Shown here one piece after another: positions 35,260 to 44,283 of a stretch of DNA of 45,515 nt. Location: NCBI GenBank assembly GCA_028716765.1, contig JAQUPC010000002.1:1-45515 (forward strand), read 5' to 3'. Source of the DNA: Alphaproteobacteria bacterium (GTDB taxonomy: Bacteria > Pseudomonadota > Alphaproteobacteria > UBA9219). The number at the start of each line of letters is the position of its first letter. Position 1 is the stretch's first letter. The notes under the pieces are model-generated. The model searched no databases. It was not told the DNA's origin and worked only from the letters and a program-made list of their open reading frames with translations. The position numbers and the translations under genes are program-made.

Positions 35260-36588
35260 ATGAAAACACCCGCCCTTTCCTCGCGCGCCGCCGCTTTTGC
35301 CCTCCTGCACGCCGTTTTGCGCAAAAAGCAAGCGTTCGACGACGCCCTTGAGATCCATCTGGCGCAGTCGCGGTTGCGCGAGGCGCAGAGCAGTCGCGCC
35401 CAAACATTATCAAAGCGCGACCGGGCTTTCGTGCATATGCTCGCGGCGACCGTGTTGCGGCGTTTGGGCCAAATCGACGCCGCGATCAGGGCGTGCCTCG
35501 ACAAACCGCAGGAACTGAAGGCCGACGCGCTGGATATTCTGCGCCTCGGTGCGGCCCAGCTGCTTTTTCTGGCGACGCCGCCGCATGCCGCCGTGGACAC
35601 GGCCGTCGATCTCGCCGCAAGCATGAAATCGGCCCAGCCTTACAAGAAGCTCGTCAACGCCGTCTTGCGCCGCCTGTCGCGGGAAGGCGAAGCCTTGCTC
35701 GCCAAACAGGATGCCGCGCGGCTCAACACGCCTGACTGGCTGTGGCTCAGCTGGCGCAAGGCGTACGGCGTGGCGATGGCGCGCAAGATTGCCGAGGCGC
35801 ATCTGGGCGAAGCGCCTGTGGACGTAACCGTGAAAGCCGACGCCGAAGCGTGGGCGGAAAAGCTTGGCGCAACGATGTTGCCTACGGGCAGCCTGCGTCT
35901 TTCGGGCGACATGCCGCTCACGGAATTGCCAGGCTTTGACGAGGGCGCGTGGTGGGTTCAGGACGCGGCGGCGGCGTTGCCGGTGAAATTGCTCGGCAAC
36001 GTTCAAGGCCAACGCGTCGTCGATCTTTGCGCCGCGCCGGGCGGCAAAACCTTGCAACTGGCGGCGCAAGGCGCGCACGTTACCGCCGTGGACCGTTCGG
36101 CCAAACGGCTGGAACGGCTGAAGGAGAATCTGGCGCGGACAAAACTGGAGGCCGACGTCGTAACCCGCGACGCGCTGGCGTTTGTCCCGGACAAGAGAGC
36201 GGAATTTGTTTTGCTCGACGCGCCCTGCTCGGCCACCGGCACGATCCGCCGCCATCCGGACATCCCGCGCCTCAAAACGCCGGACGACATGGCGCGCATG
36301 GCCGAGTTGCAGCGGCGTCTTTTGGATCACGCCGCCGGAAAGATTTTGGCCCCCGGCGGCACGCTGGTCTACGCCGTGTGCTCGTTGCAGCCTGAAGAAA
36401 GCGAGCAGCAGATCGAAGCCCTGCTGGAACGCCACCCCAAGCTGAAACGCAGCCCTATTCGCCCGGACGAGACCGGCGGGTGCGCCGAGATGTTAACCCC
36501 CGCGGGCGATCTCCGCTGCCTGCCCTGCCACTGGCCGGAGCGGGGCGGTTTGGACGGGTTTTATGCGGCGAGGCTCATGAACGCTTAA
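35260..36588 (+). CDS. rsmB: 16S rRNA (cytosine-967-C5)-methyltransferase RsmB
   Basis: This 442-residue protein joins an N-terminal NusB-like RNA-binding domain (about 5-140) and a Rossmann SAM domain: SAM loop VDLCAAPGGKT at 254-264, Cys323 in LLDAPCSATGTIRRHPDI and Cys374 in VYAVCSLQPEE, the two catalytic cysteines of m5C-rRNA methyltransferases. It methylates 16S rRNA C967 by homology. Length matches E. coli RsmB (429). The next gene begins 13 bp later. Confidence 0.95.
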   Translation: MKTPALSSRAAAFALLHAVLRKKQAFDDALEIHLAQSRLREAQSSRAQTLSKRDRAFVHMLAATVLRRLGQIDAAIRACLDKPQELKADALDILRLGAAQLLFLATPPHAAVDTAVDLAASMKSAQPYKKLVNAVLRRLSREGEALLAKQDAARLNTPDWLWLSWRKAYGVAMARKIAEAHLGEAPVDVTVKADAEAWAEKLGATMLPTGSLRLSGDMPLTELPGFDEGAWWVQDAAAALPVKLLGNVQGQRVVDLCAAPGGKTLQLAAQGAHVTAVDRSAKRLERLKENLARTKLEADVVTRDALAFVPDKRAEFVLLDAPCSATGTIRRHPDIPRLKTPDDMARMAELQRRLLDHAAGKILAPGGTLVYAVCSLQPEESEQQIEALLERHPKLKRSPIRPDETGGCAEMLTPAGDLRCLPCHWPERGGLDGFYAARLMNA

Positions 36589-36601
36589 CGGAGGACAGAT
36601 C

Positions 36602-37630
36602 ATGAAAGCGTTTTTTTTACTGCCGCCGGTCTTTGCGGTTTTCGTTCTTTCCGCTTTCGCCGCAAACGCCGCCAAACCGGCGGGCGGGGTTTTTACGCTT
36701 CTGGCCGTGAATCAGCCGCCGGACAATATTCCCGAACTTTTCGATCCCGATGTGGCCGGGATCAGCGCGCGTTTTCATTGGAGCGTTATCGAGCCGAGGG
36801 CCGGCCAGTATCGCTGGGACAAAATAGACGCCGCCCTTGCAACGGCCCAAAAGCACGGCAAGAAAGCCATGATCCGCATCATCGCCGGGATCTATACGCC
36901 CGAATGGGTGTATCAGGGCGGAACGCCGGCCACCGAGGCCGCCTTTGACCAGCGGGATTTGCAAAAATGGCGGCGAACGGCCCAGTGGACGCCGCAAAGA
37001 GAGCGTCTCTTGACGGGCGCTTCGAAGCTTCCCGTCGTTTGGGACGAAAACTACCTGAAGCACTGGCTCGCCTTTGTCAAAAAATTCGGCGAACGGTATG
37101 ACGGCCACCCGGCGCTCTACAGCGTCCAGATGACGGGCGGCGGTCTTGCCGGGGAAATGAACCTCAGGGAGGAATTTCATCTGGAGCGATGGGGCTACAG
37201 CGATGAGAAAATGATCGGCGTATGGACGCGCATCATCGCGGCGTATCAGGAAAGCTTTCCGCGCACGCCCACGAACCTCGACCTGCTTGAGCCGCTGCGC
37301 GGCAAGAGCCATGTTGTGCGGCCCGTTGTTGACTTTTGCCTGAAGAACTATCCGCAAAAAGTCTATCTGCAGAACAACGGCCTGAACGAAAAAGGCGGCG
37401 CGCCTGCTATTCGGGAACTTCTCCGGCAGGCCTCCGCAAGCACCGTTATCGGCTATCAGATGACAGGCGGCCGCAACTGGAACGATTCCCTGACGGGCGA
37501 CCGCGGCAAAGCCTTCAAGGCCGCCCTTGACGACGGCGCGCGCTATGTCGAGGTTTACCACGCCGACTTTCTGGATCCCGCTCTGGCCCCCGCCATAAAG
37601 AACCTGGCCAAAAAACTGGCTGGAGAGTGA
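36602..37630 (+). CDS. Secreted TIM-barrel glycoside hydrolase-like protein
   Basis: This 342-residue protein has a signal peptide over residues 1-23. The pattern SARFHWSVIEPRAGQYRWDK (56-75) followed by KHGKKAMIRIIAGIYTPEWVY is typical of beta-galactosidase-type (GH42/GH-A clan) (beta/alpha)8 barrels, where the first turn carries W-x-x-I-E-P-x-x-G-x-Y-x-W. Catalytic acids cannot be named with confidence; candidates lie near VQMTGGGLAGEMN and EVYHADF. Ribosome site GGAGG precedes the ATG. It is 13 bp after rsmB, so likely co-transcribed. Substrate and activity unknown. Confidence 0.65.
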   Translation: MKAFFLLPPVFAVFVLSAFAANAAKPAGGVFTLLAVNQPPDNIPELFDPDVAGISARFHWSVIEPRAGQYRWDKIDAALATAQKHGKKAMIRIIAGIYTPEWVYQGGTPATEAAFDQRDLQKWRRTAQWTPQRERLLTGASKLPVVWDENYLKHWLAFVKKFGERYDGHPALYSVQMTGGGLAGEMNLREEFHLERWGYSDEKMIGVWTRIIAAYQESFPRTPTNLDLLEPLRGKSHVVRPVVDFCLKNYPQKVYLQNNGLNEKGGAPAIRELLRQASASTVIGYQMTGGRNWNDSLTGDRGKAFKAALDDGARYVEVYHADFLDPALAPAIKNLAKKLAGE

Positions 37631-37744
37631 GGAAAACCGCCAGGCGGCTCCCTCCCGGCCTGAACGGACACAACCGTTTGGGTTTTCGCAATAAAATTAG
37701 GGCCGTGACTGTCTATAGTCAGTCCGGATAATTTCCATGTGGGG

Positions 37745-37838
37745 CGTCATTGCGAGGAGGCTCTTCATGGGCCGACGAAGCAATCCAGTCCTTTGTTTTT
37801 TTGGATTGCCACGCTCCCTTTGGTCGCTCGCAATGACG
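37745..37838. repeat. GTCATTGCGAG palindromic repeat (family C, copy 2)
   Basis: CGTCATTGCGAGGAGG ... GAAGCAATCCAG ... TTTGGATTGCC ... TCGCTCGCAATGACG is a large imperfect palindrome. It is flanked by ATAATTTCCA (37728) and TGGAAATTAT (37850), which extend the dyad. Confidence 0.8.
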
Positions 37839-37916
37839 ACTGTGCCTAGTGGAAATTATTTGGAATAACTATATACTTCCGTTGCCCCCGGGGCCGGAAC
37901 TTGATAGTTTTCGCTT

Positions 37917-38576
37917 ATGAAACAACCCGTTCGTCTCGCCCCGTCCATCCTTTCCGCCGATTTCGCCAATCTTGGCGCCGAAGTGCGCGCCATCGACGCC
38001 GCCGGAGCCGATTACATTCATATCGACGTGATGGACGGGCATTTCGTGCCCAACATCACGATCGGCCCTTCCGTTATTAAGGCGTTGCGCCCGCACAGCG
38101 CCAAGCCGTTTGACGTTCATCTGATGATCGCGCCCGCCGATCCTTACATCGCGGATTTCGCGAAGGCCGGGGCCGACATCATCACCGTCCACCCCGAAGC
38201 GGGCCCGCATTTGCACCGCACCGTTCAGCTCATTAAGGCAGAGGGCAAGAAGGCGGGAGCCGCGTTGAACCCCGCCACGCCTCTGGCCGCGATCGAATCC
38301 GTTCTGGGCGAACTTGATCTCGTTCTCGTCATGGCGGTCAATCCGGGATTCGGGGGACAGGCGTTTATTTCGTCCCAGCTGGAAAAGATTCAGGCCTTGC
38401 GCCGCATGATCGACGCCCTTGGCCGCCCCGTCGATCTTGAGGTCGACGGCGGCATCACGCCCGAAACGGCGCGTCAGGCCGTGGACGCCGGGGCCGATGT
38501 TCTGGTGGCGGGGACCGCCGGGTTCAAGGGCGGCCCGGCGCAATACGCCGATAATCTTCAACGGCTGCGCGGCTGA
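37917..38576 (+). CDS. rpe: Ribulose-phosphate 3-epimerase
   Basis: This 219-residue TIM-barrel enzyme interconverts ribulose 5-phosphate and xylulose 5-phosphate in the pentose phosphate pathway. Signatures are [46 protein letters not shown] and [11 protein letters not shown], including the metal His/Asp ligands. Length is normal. A dispersed repeat separates it from the upstream gene; a heparinase-like gene begins 27 bp downstream. Confidence 0.97.
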   Translation: MKQPVRLAPSILSADFANLGAEVRAIDAAGADYIHIDVMDGHFVPNITIGPSVIKALRPHSAKPFDVHLMIAPADPYIADFAKAGADIITVHPEAGPHLHRTVQLIKAEGKKAGAALNPATPLAAIESVLGELDLVLVMAVNPGFGGQAFISSQLEKIQALRRMIDALGRPVDLEVDGGITPETARQAVDAGADVLVAGTAGFKGGPAQYADNLQRLRG

Positions 38577-38603
38577 AACAGGCGCCGCGCGGAAGGCAGG
38601 CTC

Positions 38604-40196
38604 GTGACGTTCGTCCATCGCATCCGTTGCCGCTTGCAGGCCCTGGCGTACGGCAATCCGCTGTACCGGATGTTGCTGGACCGCGAACAGGGGCCGGAAG
38701 CGCTGCAACTGACGATCGCCGATCCCTGGCCCGGCAACGCCGAAACCGGGCTGGCCTTGATCGCCAGACAAGACGATTTGTTCGAATACGAAAGCCCGGA
38801 AAACCTGATCAAGAACAGGCGCGTCCTGACCCACGGCTGGCTCAGGGACTTGCGCGCCGCCGGAACGGAGGCAGCGCGGCGCAAGGCCTTGACGCTGATG
38901 AAGGAATGGCTGGCGCGGCATGACGTTTGGCGCGAGGACAGCTGGAGCCCGGACGTTCTGGGCGAACGGCTGGCAAACTGGGTTTGTTTTTACGATTTTT
39001 TCGCCACGCGCGCCGCTTCGGATTTTTCCGGCCGTCTGATCGCCAGCATGATGCGCCAGTGGCGCCATCTTTTGCGGACGATGCCGGACGACCTGACGGG
39101 CGCGGAAAATCTTTGCGCGGTCAAGGGCCTGCTTGCGGCCGGACTCAGCCTTTCGGACAGCAGCAAGGCGCTCGGGCTCGGGCTCGAGCTTTTGCGGCGT
39201 CAATTGTTTACGGAAATTCTTGCCGACGGCGGGCATGTCTCGCGCAATCCTGCCCTGCAGCTAAGCGTCCTGCGCCATCTGATCGATATCCGCGCCCTGC
39301 TTCACGCGGCGAAACGCGAGGCGCCGCACGAGCTTGTCACGGCCATCGAGCGCATGGTGCCCGCGCTCAAGCTGTTCCGCCACGGCGACGGCGGACTGGC
39401 CCTTTTCAACGGCGCGGGCGAAGCTTCGCCGCTTGAGGTGGAAGCCGTTTTGACGTTGTCGGGGGCGCGCGGCCGCGTACTGCGCCGCCTGCCGCAGGCC
39501 GGATACGAACGCATAACGTCCGGCCGGAGCCTGCTTCTTGTCGACACCGGCGTGCCGCCGCCGTGGCCTTTCGACAAAACCGCCCACGCCGGGCTTCTCA
39601 GCTTCGAGTTCAGCATCGGGCGCGAGCGGTTGATCGTGAATTGCGGCACGGGGCCCGAAAACGACGCCGACTGGCGGACCGCTATGGCCGCCACCGCCGC
39701 GCACAGCACGCTGACGCTCAGCGACACCAACGCCTGCGAGGTTCTGCCGGACGGGGGCATCGGACACCGCCCGAAACAGGGGGCGGTCCAGCGCTACGAG
39801 CAGGATGAGGCTTATTACGTCGAAGCGCAGCACGGCGGCTATGAAAACAGGTTTCATGTCACGCACCACCGCTCCCTGTGTCTGGCCGGGGAAGGCGAAC
39901 AGCTGCACGGCCGCGACGTTCTGTCCGGCCCGCCCGGCCGCGATTTCGCCGTGCGCTGGCATTTGCACCCGTCCGTGCAGGCCGCGCTCGCGCAAGGCGG
40001 CCAAGCCGCGCTGTTGCGCCTGCCCTCCAGCGCCGGGTGGCGGCTGCGGGTGGAAAGCGGCGAACTCAGCCTCGAGCCAAGCGTTTACGGCGGCGGCGGC
40101 GCGCCGCGCCGCAGCCTTCAGCTTAAGGCCAGCGGCCGCACGCGCGAAGACCCGACGGTCATCAGCTGGTTGCTGGCAAGGGAAAAGAAGGGGTAA
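38604..40196 (+). CDS. Heparinase II/III family protein
   Basis: This 530-residue protein has an N-terminal helical (alpha/alpha) region (about 1-300) and a C-terminal beta-rich heparinase II/III domain (about 320-520) with segments ERLIVNCGTGPENDADWRTA, AAHSTLTLSDTN, GYENRFHVTHHRSL and HLHPSV, including the His/Tyr-rich lyase region. No signal peptide is visible. In alphaproteobacteria such a gene often sits beside rpe/rsmB and purH, suggesting a conserved but unknown cell-wall or polysaccharide role. The start is GTG at 38604. Confidence 0.9.
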   Translation: MTFVHRIRCRLQALAYGNPLYRMLLDREQGPEALQLTIADPWPGNAETGLALIARQDDLFEYESPENLIKNRRVLTHGWLRDLRAAGTEAARRKALTLMKEWLARHDVWREDSWSPDVLGERLANWVCFYDFFATRAASDFSGRLIASMMRQWRHLLRTMPDDLTGAENLCAVKGLLAAGLSLSDSSKALGLGLELLRRQLFTEILADGGHVSRNPALQLSVLRHLIDIRALLHAAKREAPHELVTAIERMVPALKLFRHGDGGLALFNGAGEASPLEVEAVLTLSGARGRVLRRLPQAGYERITSGRSLLLVDTGVPPPWPFDKTAHAGLLSFEFSIGRERLIVNCGTGPENDADWRTAMAATAAHSTLTLSDTNACEVLPDGGIGHRPKQGAVQRYEQDEAYYVEAQHGGYENRFHVTHHRSLCLAGEGEQLHGRDVLSGPPGRDFAVRWHLHPSVQAALAQGGQAALLRLPSSAGWRLRVESGELSLEPSVYGGGGAPRRSLQLKASGRTREDPTVISWLLAREKKG

Positions 40197-40407
40197 AAAG
40201 TAGCTGAATCCGTTTTTTTTGGGTTATATAATAAAAAAACGAACTTCGCTACGTTTACAAGATTTTTTAGGCCTACAGAATAAAGTAATGTTGAGATCTT
40301 TCTTTCCTATTACCCGGCCTTAGGTCACCCTGAGGCGATTTTAAGCTTTCCGCAACCTTTGGCTGGCACAATAGGCGGGCGTTATTTTTCCTATGGAGGC
40401 CCGGCCC

Positions 40408-40914
40408 ATGCGCACCCGTCTTGTGTTTTCCGTTCTTGCTCTTATGAGCGTTTCGTTTCCGGCTTTGGCCACGCCAGCACCAGTAGACACCTTTCGCCCT
40501 ACTGATCCGTGTGGCACCCTCGGCGCAACGCATATGGCAGATGACAATACCGGCCTTGTCATTTGCGCCCTTAACAATCCGGTAGTATCGACCGCCGTTG
40601 ACTGCACTACTCCGGCGGGCGGCGGGTGCACCTGGAAGGCGATGTCGGGTGGCGGGCAAAGCATGGTTTCCGGTTGGCCGGATGCCATTAAGTGCAATGT
40701 GACAGCCCCCGACCCGGAAGTTCTGATTTTATATTCTATGTATATGCCCCTTTATGCAACCGGATGGTATTATTATCTCGATATCAGCAATTCATTTGAG
40801 GTGCTTTTTGATGCTGCTGGAAATTATTCCTTGACTAATATCACCAGCGACTGCACCGGAAAGACAATTGCACAGCTAAAAGCTGCCGGACAAGCTTTCA
40901 ACTTCGTCAACTGA
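40408..40914 (+). CDS. Secreted Cys-containing protein, unknown function
   Basis: From the ATG at 40408 (GGAGG 8 bases upstream; preferred to 40393) the protein has 168 residues. A signal peptide covers 1-20 (FPALA). The mature part has seven Cys, including the pattern CGTLGATHMADDNTGLVIC and GGGCTWKAMSG, which recalls the C....iA....G..LLC....W motif of PilV/shufflon and tail-fibre C-termini, and a Tyr-rich stretch. Disulfide-stabilised export to the periplasm or outside is inferred. It is flanked by the Toprim remnant on the opposite strand. Confidence 0.65.
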   Translation: MRTRLVFSVLALMSVSFPALATPAPVDTFRPTDPCGTLGATHMADDNTGLVICALNNPVVSTAVDCTTPAGGGCTWKAMSGGGQSMVSGWPDAIKCNVTAPDPEVLILYSMYMPLYATGWYYYLDISNSFEVLFDAAGNYSLTNITSDCTGKTIAQLKAAGQAFNFVN

Positions 40915-40923
40915 ACCTCACTT

Positions 40924-41211
40924 TTAAGTCAGCCCGAGCCGGTGTTTTAGAGCTTCATTCCAATCCTTGCCCGTGCCCGGCTCCGGCAGCATCCGGCGCA
41001 CCTTGCGGCCGGCAGGGGCCAGCGCCCGCACTTCCTCAACCAGTTTTTCGCCGCCTTCATCCATATCGAAGGCCAGAATAATAACCGACCCGTCAGGCAT
41101 CTTTTCCATAGCGCCCCGCAAGAGGGCGGGCTGTTGAGGGTTGAGAGCGCCGCCCGTGGACATATAACGGGCACCGTCGCCCCCGTGGGTTACCTGAACG
41201 GAATAGAGCAT
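40924..41211 (-). pseudogene. Truncated Toprim-domain (DUF3991/TOPRIM-like) remnant
   Basis: The 95 residues from the ATG at 41211 resemble only the C-terminal half of plasmid/phage-type DUF3991-Toprim proteins: ARYMSTGGALNPQQPALLRG, an acidic Toprim DxD in ILAFDMDEGGEKL, and GKDWNEALKHRLG at the end. Full proteins are about 300 residues or more with a zinc-finger/DUF3991 N-terminus. Here the upstream coding part is missing and is replaced by a family-A palindromic repeat starting near 41232. There is no ribosome site. Likely a decayed mobile-element gene. Confidence 0.7.
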
Positions 41212-41231
41212 GATGATTTTGAGTGAAATCA

Positions 41232-41417
41232 CCCCCCCTTGCCCCCGGCCTTCGCCGGGGCAGGGTCCGGGTCGAAATCGCTTTGCGATTTCGGGGAGGG
41301 GTTAGATAAAGAAACAACCCCCTCACCTGCAAAAACTAAGGGCTTACGTTGTAAGCCCAAGTTTTTGCTTCCTCCCCCCAAGTGGAGGGGGCTATTCTAT
41401 CTAAACGGGAAATGCCC
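41232..41417 (+). repeat. Nested-stem palindromic repeat (family A, copy 4)
   Basis: Hairpins CCCCGGCC-TTC-GCCGGGG and CGAAATCG-CTTT-GCGATTTCG lead to CCCTCACCTGCAAAAACT, inner stem GGGCTTAC-GTT-GTAAGCCC, then AAGTTTTTGCTTCCTCC and TATTCTATCTAAACGG. It abuts the truncated Toprim gene and ends 25 bp before purH. Confidence 0.85.
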
Positions 41418-41441
41418 TGACTTCTTTCCGGAGCCCCTTTC

Positions 41442-43025
41442 ATGACCGACCTTTGCAAGATCGCCCGCGCGCTGATTTCCGTTTCCGACAAAACCGGCCT
41501 CGTCGAACTGGCTAAACAGCTGGCTGGATACGGCGTCGAGATTCTTTCGACCGGCGGTTCGGCGGAAAAACTGCGGCAAGCGGGCCTCGAGGTGACCGAG
41601 GTCGGCGATTACACCGGCTTCCCCGAAATGATGGACGGGCGCGTCAAGACGCTGCATCCCAAAATTCACGGCGGCCTTTTGCAGCGCCGCGACAACAAGG
41701 ACCATCAGGCGGCGGCGAAGAAGCACGATATCCCGCCCATCGACCTGATCGTGGTGAACCTTTATCCGTTCCGCCAGACGGTGGCAAAAGGCGCCGATTT
41801 CGAGACCTGCATCGAGAACATCGATATCGGCGGCCCGGCCATGCTGCGCGCCGCCGCCAAGAACCACGACTTCGCCGCCGTCGTTACCGATCCGGCGCAG
41901 TACGACAATCTGCTCGCGGAAATGAAAGCGAACGCAGGCGCGTCAACGCTCGCTTTCCGCAAGAAGCTTGCCGCCGCCGCTTACGCGCACACGGCCAGCT
42001 ATGACGCCGCCGTCAGTTCATGGTTCGCGAAGCAACTCGGCGAAGACTTTCCCGAGACGCTCGCCGTCGCGGCAACATTGCGCCAAACCCTGCGCTACGG
42101 CGAGAATCCGCACCAAAAGGCGGCATTTTACGTCACCGAAGCGCCCCGCCCCGGCGTCGCCGGCGCCATCCAGATTCAGGGCAAAGAGCTGAGCTACAAC
42201 AACATCAACGACACCGACGCCGCGTTCGATCTGGTCAGCGAGTTCACGGAGCAGCCCGCCGTGGCCATCATCAAGCACGCCAACCCGTGCGGCGTGGCGG
42301 CGGGGCCTGACCTTCTGACCGCCTACAAGCGCGCGCTTGTTTGCGATTCTGTGAGCGCCTTCGGCGGCATTATCGCCTGCAACCGCCCGCTCGACGGCCC
42401 GACGGCCGAGGCGATTTCCGCGATCTTCTCCGAGGTTATCATTGCGCCCGATCTCGACGACGCGGCGCGCGGCATCCTCGCCGCCAAGAAAAACCTGCGC
42501 GTGCTTTTGACGCGCGCGATGCCCGACACGCATGCGGCGGACACCTTCATGAAATCGGTGACGGGCGGCTATCTCGTGCAAACGCGCGACAATGTCGTTC
42601 TTGATCCGGCCGCCGTGAAGTGCGCGACGAAACGGAAGCCCACCGAACAGGAAATGCGCGACATGGTCTTCGCCTTTACGGTCGCCAAGCATGTGAAGTC
42701 CAACACTATCGTCTACGCCAAAGACCTTGCCACCGTCGGGATCGGCGCAGGCCAAATGAGCCGCGTCGACTCCGCGCGCATCGCCGCCCGCAAGGCGGAG
42801 GACGCCGCGAAGGAAGCCGGAGCGAAAGAACCGTTGACGCGTGGTTCGGTTGCAGCCTCGGACGCCTTCTTCCCGTTCGCGGACGGCCTGTTGACGGTGA
42901 TCGAAGCCGGGGCAACGGCCGTGATCCAGCCGGGAGGCTCGATGCGCGATCAGGAAGTCATCGACGCGGCCGACAAGGCCGGCATCGCTATGGTCTTCAC
43001 CGGAATCAGGCACTTTTACCATTAG
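41442..43025 (+). CDS. purH: Bifunctional AICAR transformylase/IMP cyclohydrolase
   Basis: This 527-residue enzyme performs the last two steps of IMP synthesis. The N-terminal MGS-like cyclohydrolase domain reads [18 protein letters not shown] ... [12 protein letters not shown]. The C-terminal transformylase domain carries the catalytic KHANPCGVA segment and [19 protein letters not shown] ... GIRHFYH at the end. Length is normal. A weak ribosome site CGGAG lies 8 bases before the ATG. Confidence 0.98.
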   Translation: MTDLCKIARALISVSDKTGLVELAKQLAGYGVEILSTGGSAEKLRQAGLEVTEVGDYTGFPEMMDGRVKTLHPKIHGGLLQRRDNKDHQAAAKKHDIPPIDLIVVNLYPFRQTVAKGADFETCIENIDIGGPAMLRAAAKNHDFAAVVTDPAQYDNLLAEMKANAGASTLAFRKKLAAAAYAHTASYDAAVSSWFAKQLGEDFPETLAVAATLRQTLRYGENPHQKAAFYVTEAPRPGVAGAIQIQGKELSYNNINDTDAAFDLVSEFTEQPAVAIIKHANPCGVAAGPDLLTAYKRALVCDSVSAFGGIIACNRPLDGPTAEAISAIFSEVIIAPDLDDAARGILAAKKNLRVLLTRAMPDTHAADTFMKSVTGGYLVQTRDNVVLDPAAVKCATKRKPTEQEMRDMVFAFTVAKHVKSNTIVYAKDLATVGIGAGQMSRVDSARIAARKAEDAAKEAGAKEPLTRGSVAASDAFFPFADGLLTVIEAGATAVIQPGGSMRDQEVIDAADKAGIAMVFTGIRHFYH

Positions 43026-43482
43026 AGACAGCCCGGTTTTCGTGGCCTTGTTAACTTCGTATTAACGAATCGGGGAGATGCGCTTTTGCTTTTTGGCTTT
43101 TCGCGGGTGCTGATCCGGAGCCGCCAGGACGGCCTTTTCCGGGCTTCGCCGGGTTATTTTATTGACGAAGGTCTCTTTTAAGGCGATAGCGGCCAAAATT
43201 TTATAGTTAACAGGGCCTTTAGGGAAGGAACTCTGCCTCTTTTAACCTCTTTCGCACTTAAAAACATGTTTTCTATAAGGAAATTGTTGTTTTTGACCCC
43301 ATAAAGTCCGCTTTTGTAGGGCATGCAAGGGCCTTTTTCTTCCGTTTTCGCCTAACCTACTGAAAAACATGTACGAAAAGTGGACGGGCCGTGCTAAGAA
43401 TAGCCGCGTCCAGCTTTCTTGACGGCTTGGGTCGGAAAATCCCGCGCCAACAAAGGGCCCTTTAGAAGATCAGAGGCACGAC
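43026..43482. other. Intergenic region without a supportable gene
   Basis: This 457-bp gap is AT-richer than coding DNA. A CCGG-GCTTCG-CCGG hairpin followed by TTATTTTATT at 43139-43161 may terminate purH. GGGCCTTT-type motifs recur at 43214, 43330 and 43454. AAAACATGT occurs twice (43262 and 43363). No tRNA or clear RNA family is seen. Confidence 0.4.
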
Positions 43483-44259
43483 ATGGCTGCAGCAAAAAAG
43501 AAATCCGTGAAGCCGAAGAAAAAACCGGCAGCAGCGAAAGCAACGGCCCGGAAAATTCCGGCGCCAAAGACCAAGCCTTCAAAAAGCATTTCGATGCTGA
43601 AACGTTTGCCGCGCCCTTCCCTCATGTCGCAGTTGGCGGGGAGCGGCGCCGGATCGCCGAAATTGCCGCCGCGCCTTCAGGCCGTCGTCGACAAACACGA
43701 GATCGCCGAACTTCTTTCCCGTTTTGCGCGCGGCGTCGACCGCATCGATGAAACCTTGTTGCGTTCGGTGTTTCATCCCGACGCGACTCTCGATTTAGGC
43801 CCGGGCGTTTTTCAGGGCACCTCCAACGATTACGTGCACTGGATTCTGGGCGTCTTGCACCAGATACGCTCGTCGCACCACATGATCAGCAATGTCCGGG
43901 CGCAGCTGGAAGGCGACGTGGCGCTAGTCGAATCGTATTGCCACGCCTATTTCCGCCTCGACAAGCCGACGGGACGCGAGGACGTTTTCATGGGCTGCCG
44001 TTACCTCGACCGCATGGAAAAGCGCCCGGCCGGCCCGGCGGGCGTCTGGAAAATCGTCCATCATAAAAAGATCATCGACTGGGTGCGTACCGACGCCGCT
44101 TCGGACATTTTCTATCACCAGAATCCGGACGCGCTGTGGAGCTATCGCACGAAAACCGACCCGTCCTATCAGATGGCGCAGTTCCCCGGGAGCCAGACGA
44201 GCGGCAAGCTGCCCGCCTTCCTTGGCCGCCGGTACGAAAGCAAGAGCATCAAGTTCTGA
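43483..44259 (+). CDS. SnoaL_4-like (NTF2 fold) protein with basic histone-H1-like N-terminus
   Basis: This 258-residue protein has residues 1-45 rich in Lys/Pro/Ala (KKKSVKPKKKPAAAKATARK), like histone-H1-type or Hc1 tails. Residues 65-215 have the SnoaL_4 pattern: DKHEIAELLSRFARGVDRID, FHPDATLDLGPG, HHMISNVRAQLEGD and YCHAYFRL, as found in hydratase/isomerase-type NTF2-like proteins. AGAGG before the ATG supports the long start, so the tail is probably real. The tail might bind nucleic acid or polyphosphate; inference. It is convergent with the solute-binding gene 24 bp away. Confidence 0.75.
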   Translation: MAAAKKKSVKPKKKPAAAKATARKIPAPKTKPSKSISMLKRLPRPSLMSQLAGSGAGSPKLPPRLQAVVDKHEIAELLSRFARGVDRIDETLLRSVFHPDATLDLGPGVFQGTSNDYVHWILGVLHQIRSSHHMISNVRAQLEGDVALVESYCHAYFRLDKPTGREDVFMGCRYLDRMEKRPAGPAGVWKIVHHKKIIDWVRTDAASDIFYHQNPDALWSYRTKTDPSYQMAQFPGSQTSGKLPAFLGRRYESKSIKF

Positions 44260-44283
44260 CGGGGTAAAGCCCGACTCACGGCA

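Noticed and set aside
43026..43482. tRNA or small gene in the gap after purH
   Set aside because: No T-loop or cloverleaf pattern and no frame with a ribosome site was found.
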